In this document: positions 6,394 to 6,715 of the stretch, one piece after another
Numbering within the stretch: position 1 is the first letter of the stretch
Layout of the letters: the number at the start of each line of letters is the position of its first letter
Source of the DNA: a bacterium
GTDB lineage: Bacteria > Cyanobacteriota > Vampirovibrionia > Obscuribacterales > Obscuribacteraceae
NCBI GenBank assembly: GCA_030431355.1
Contig: JAUIJG010000299.1
Coordinates: 1 to 6,715 of the forward strand
Reading direction: 5' to 3'
DNA: 6,715 nt
Notes under the pieces: generated by a model
What the model saw: only the letters and a program-made list of their open reading frames with translations
Told to the model about the DNA's origin: nothing
Database searches by the model: none
Made by a program: the position numbers and the translations under genes

Positions 6394-6715
6394 ATGTCAA
6401 AAAGTGAGGATAGACCTGTGGTAGAAGCAGAACCTGTAGACGAGAATAACGAGAAAGACGAAGCAAAAGAAGAGAAGGACTCCGGCTCCTGTTCTTCAGA
6501 TCACGACCACGATCATGATCACGACCATGATCACGACCATGACCATGAGGAAGGTAACCATAGTTGTGGAGCCGATTTCTCTGAGAATTTCGGATTTGCC
6601 GGTGAGAACAAAGACGTGGTTGGGGAATTTGCCTACTCTTTCGGCCATGGATTTGTGCAGGCGCCCATAGACGGAGTCCGGGAGATAGTCAATACTCTTT
6701 CCGGTAGCAAGGTCG
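6394..6715 (+). CDS. Unknown protein with acidic N-terminus and (Asp-His)8 tract, 3' end outside window
   Basis: I do not recognise this gene. 107 complete codons are visible from ATG 6394, well placed 8 bases after GAGGGA (6380-6385). Residues 1-32 are strongly charged (Glu, Lys, Asp) with no hydrophobic signal peptide. Residues 36-51 are eight uninterrupted Asp-His pairs, followed by EEGNHSCG. Cys33 and Cys58 flank the tract. From residue 61 the composition changes to a folded-looking, aromatic/glycine segment (FSENFGFAG, FAYSFGHGFVQAPIDGV, then REIVNTLSG). Asp/His tracts in other families (metallochaperones such as UreE and HypB, and zinc or nickel transport proteins) bind divalent metals, so metal binding or storage is a reasonable inference for this tract; the rest of the protein decides the function and lies outside the window. 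None of the metallochaperone GTPase motifs is seen in the visible part. Confidence 0.82.
   Translation, partial: MSKSEDRPVVEAEPVDENNEKDEAKEEKDSGSCSSDHDHDHDHDHDHDHDHEEGNHSCGADFSENFGFAGENKDVVGEFAYSFGHGFVQAPIDGVREIVNTLSGSKV
6499..6546 (+). repeat. In-frame hexanucleotide repeat encoding (Asp-His)8
   Basis: Eight GAY-CAY hexamers in a row. A 12-base unit, GATCACGACCAY, occurs three times (6499, 6517, 6529), the last two back to back and identical, which points to recent tandem duplication. Synonymous third-base differences among the other units show that the amino-acid pattern is kept while the DNA drifts. Confidence 0.9.

Noticed and set aside
6239..6466. 75-codon minus-strand ORF spanning the right intergenic region
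   Set aside because: It overlaps the start and Shine-Dalgarno of the Asp-His-repeat gene on the opposite strand and has no ribosome site or family resemblance.
6499..6546. Repeat considered as a CRISPR or intergenic satellite
   Set aside because: The units are in frame within a gene that has a good start and ribosome site, with no spacers; it is a coding low-complexity tract.

Overview
The window carries five protein genes of known families and one gene of unknown function, at moderate GC content. The organism is Gram-negative, because one gene encodes a secreted protein with an OstA/LptA-like domain followed by a long beta-rich, barrel-like half. That layout, a small LptD-like protein with an acidic linker, recalls the LptD-like proteins of cyanobacteria and their non-photosynthetic relatives (Melainabacteria/Vampirovibrionia). 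The lineage is only an inference; there is no rRNA or marker gene to confirm it.

Left part (1-2458, minus strand): a compact three-gene transcription unit. It is read iron-dependent alcohol dehydrogenase (2458 to 1286), then an SCP2 sterol-carrier-like lipid-binding protein (1286 to 876, TGATG stop/start overlap), then a PfkB-family sugar kinase (853 running off the left edge). The tight packing suggests translational coupling and a shared function. The dehydrogenase has His where the family's first metal-ligand Asp normally sits.

Middle (2459-2868): a divergent intergenic region of about 410 bp with weak promoter candidates in both directions and an imperfect inverted repeat. It is followed on the plus strand by the LptD-like outer-membrane protein gene (2869-4977). 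After 108 bp comes a ROK-family sugar kinase, probably a glucokinase (5086-6072), with all the expected ATP, catalytic and zinc motifs.

Right part (6073-6715): 321 bp of non-coding DNA with a 14-bp A/T-rich hairpin nested among alternative pairings and an 8-bp GC-rich hairpin. Then comes the start of a gene with a good Shine-Dalgarno sequence, whose product has an acidic N-terminus and eight consecutive Asp-His dipeptides flanked by cysteines. It runs off the right edge and I do not recognise it.

I see no phage, transposon, CRISPR, tRNA or rRNA. Most of the window looks like ordinary chromosomal metabolism and envelope genes. The points most worth a second look are the His-substituted metal site, the dehydrogenase/SCP2/kinase cluster, the unusual LptD-like protein and the Asp-His-repeat protein.
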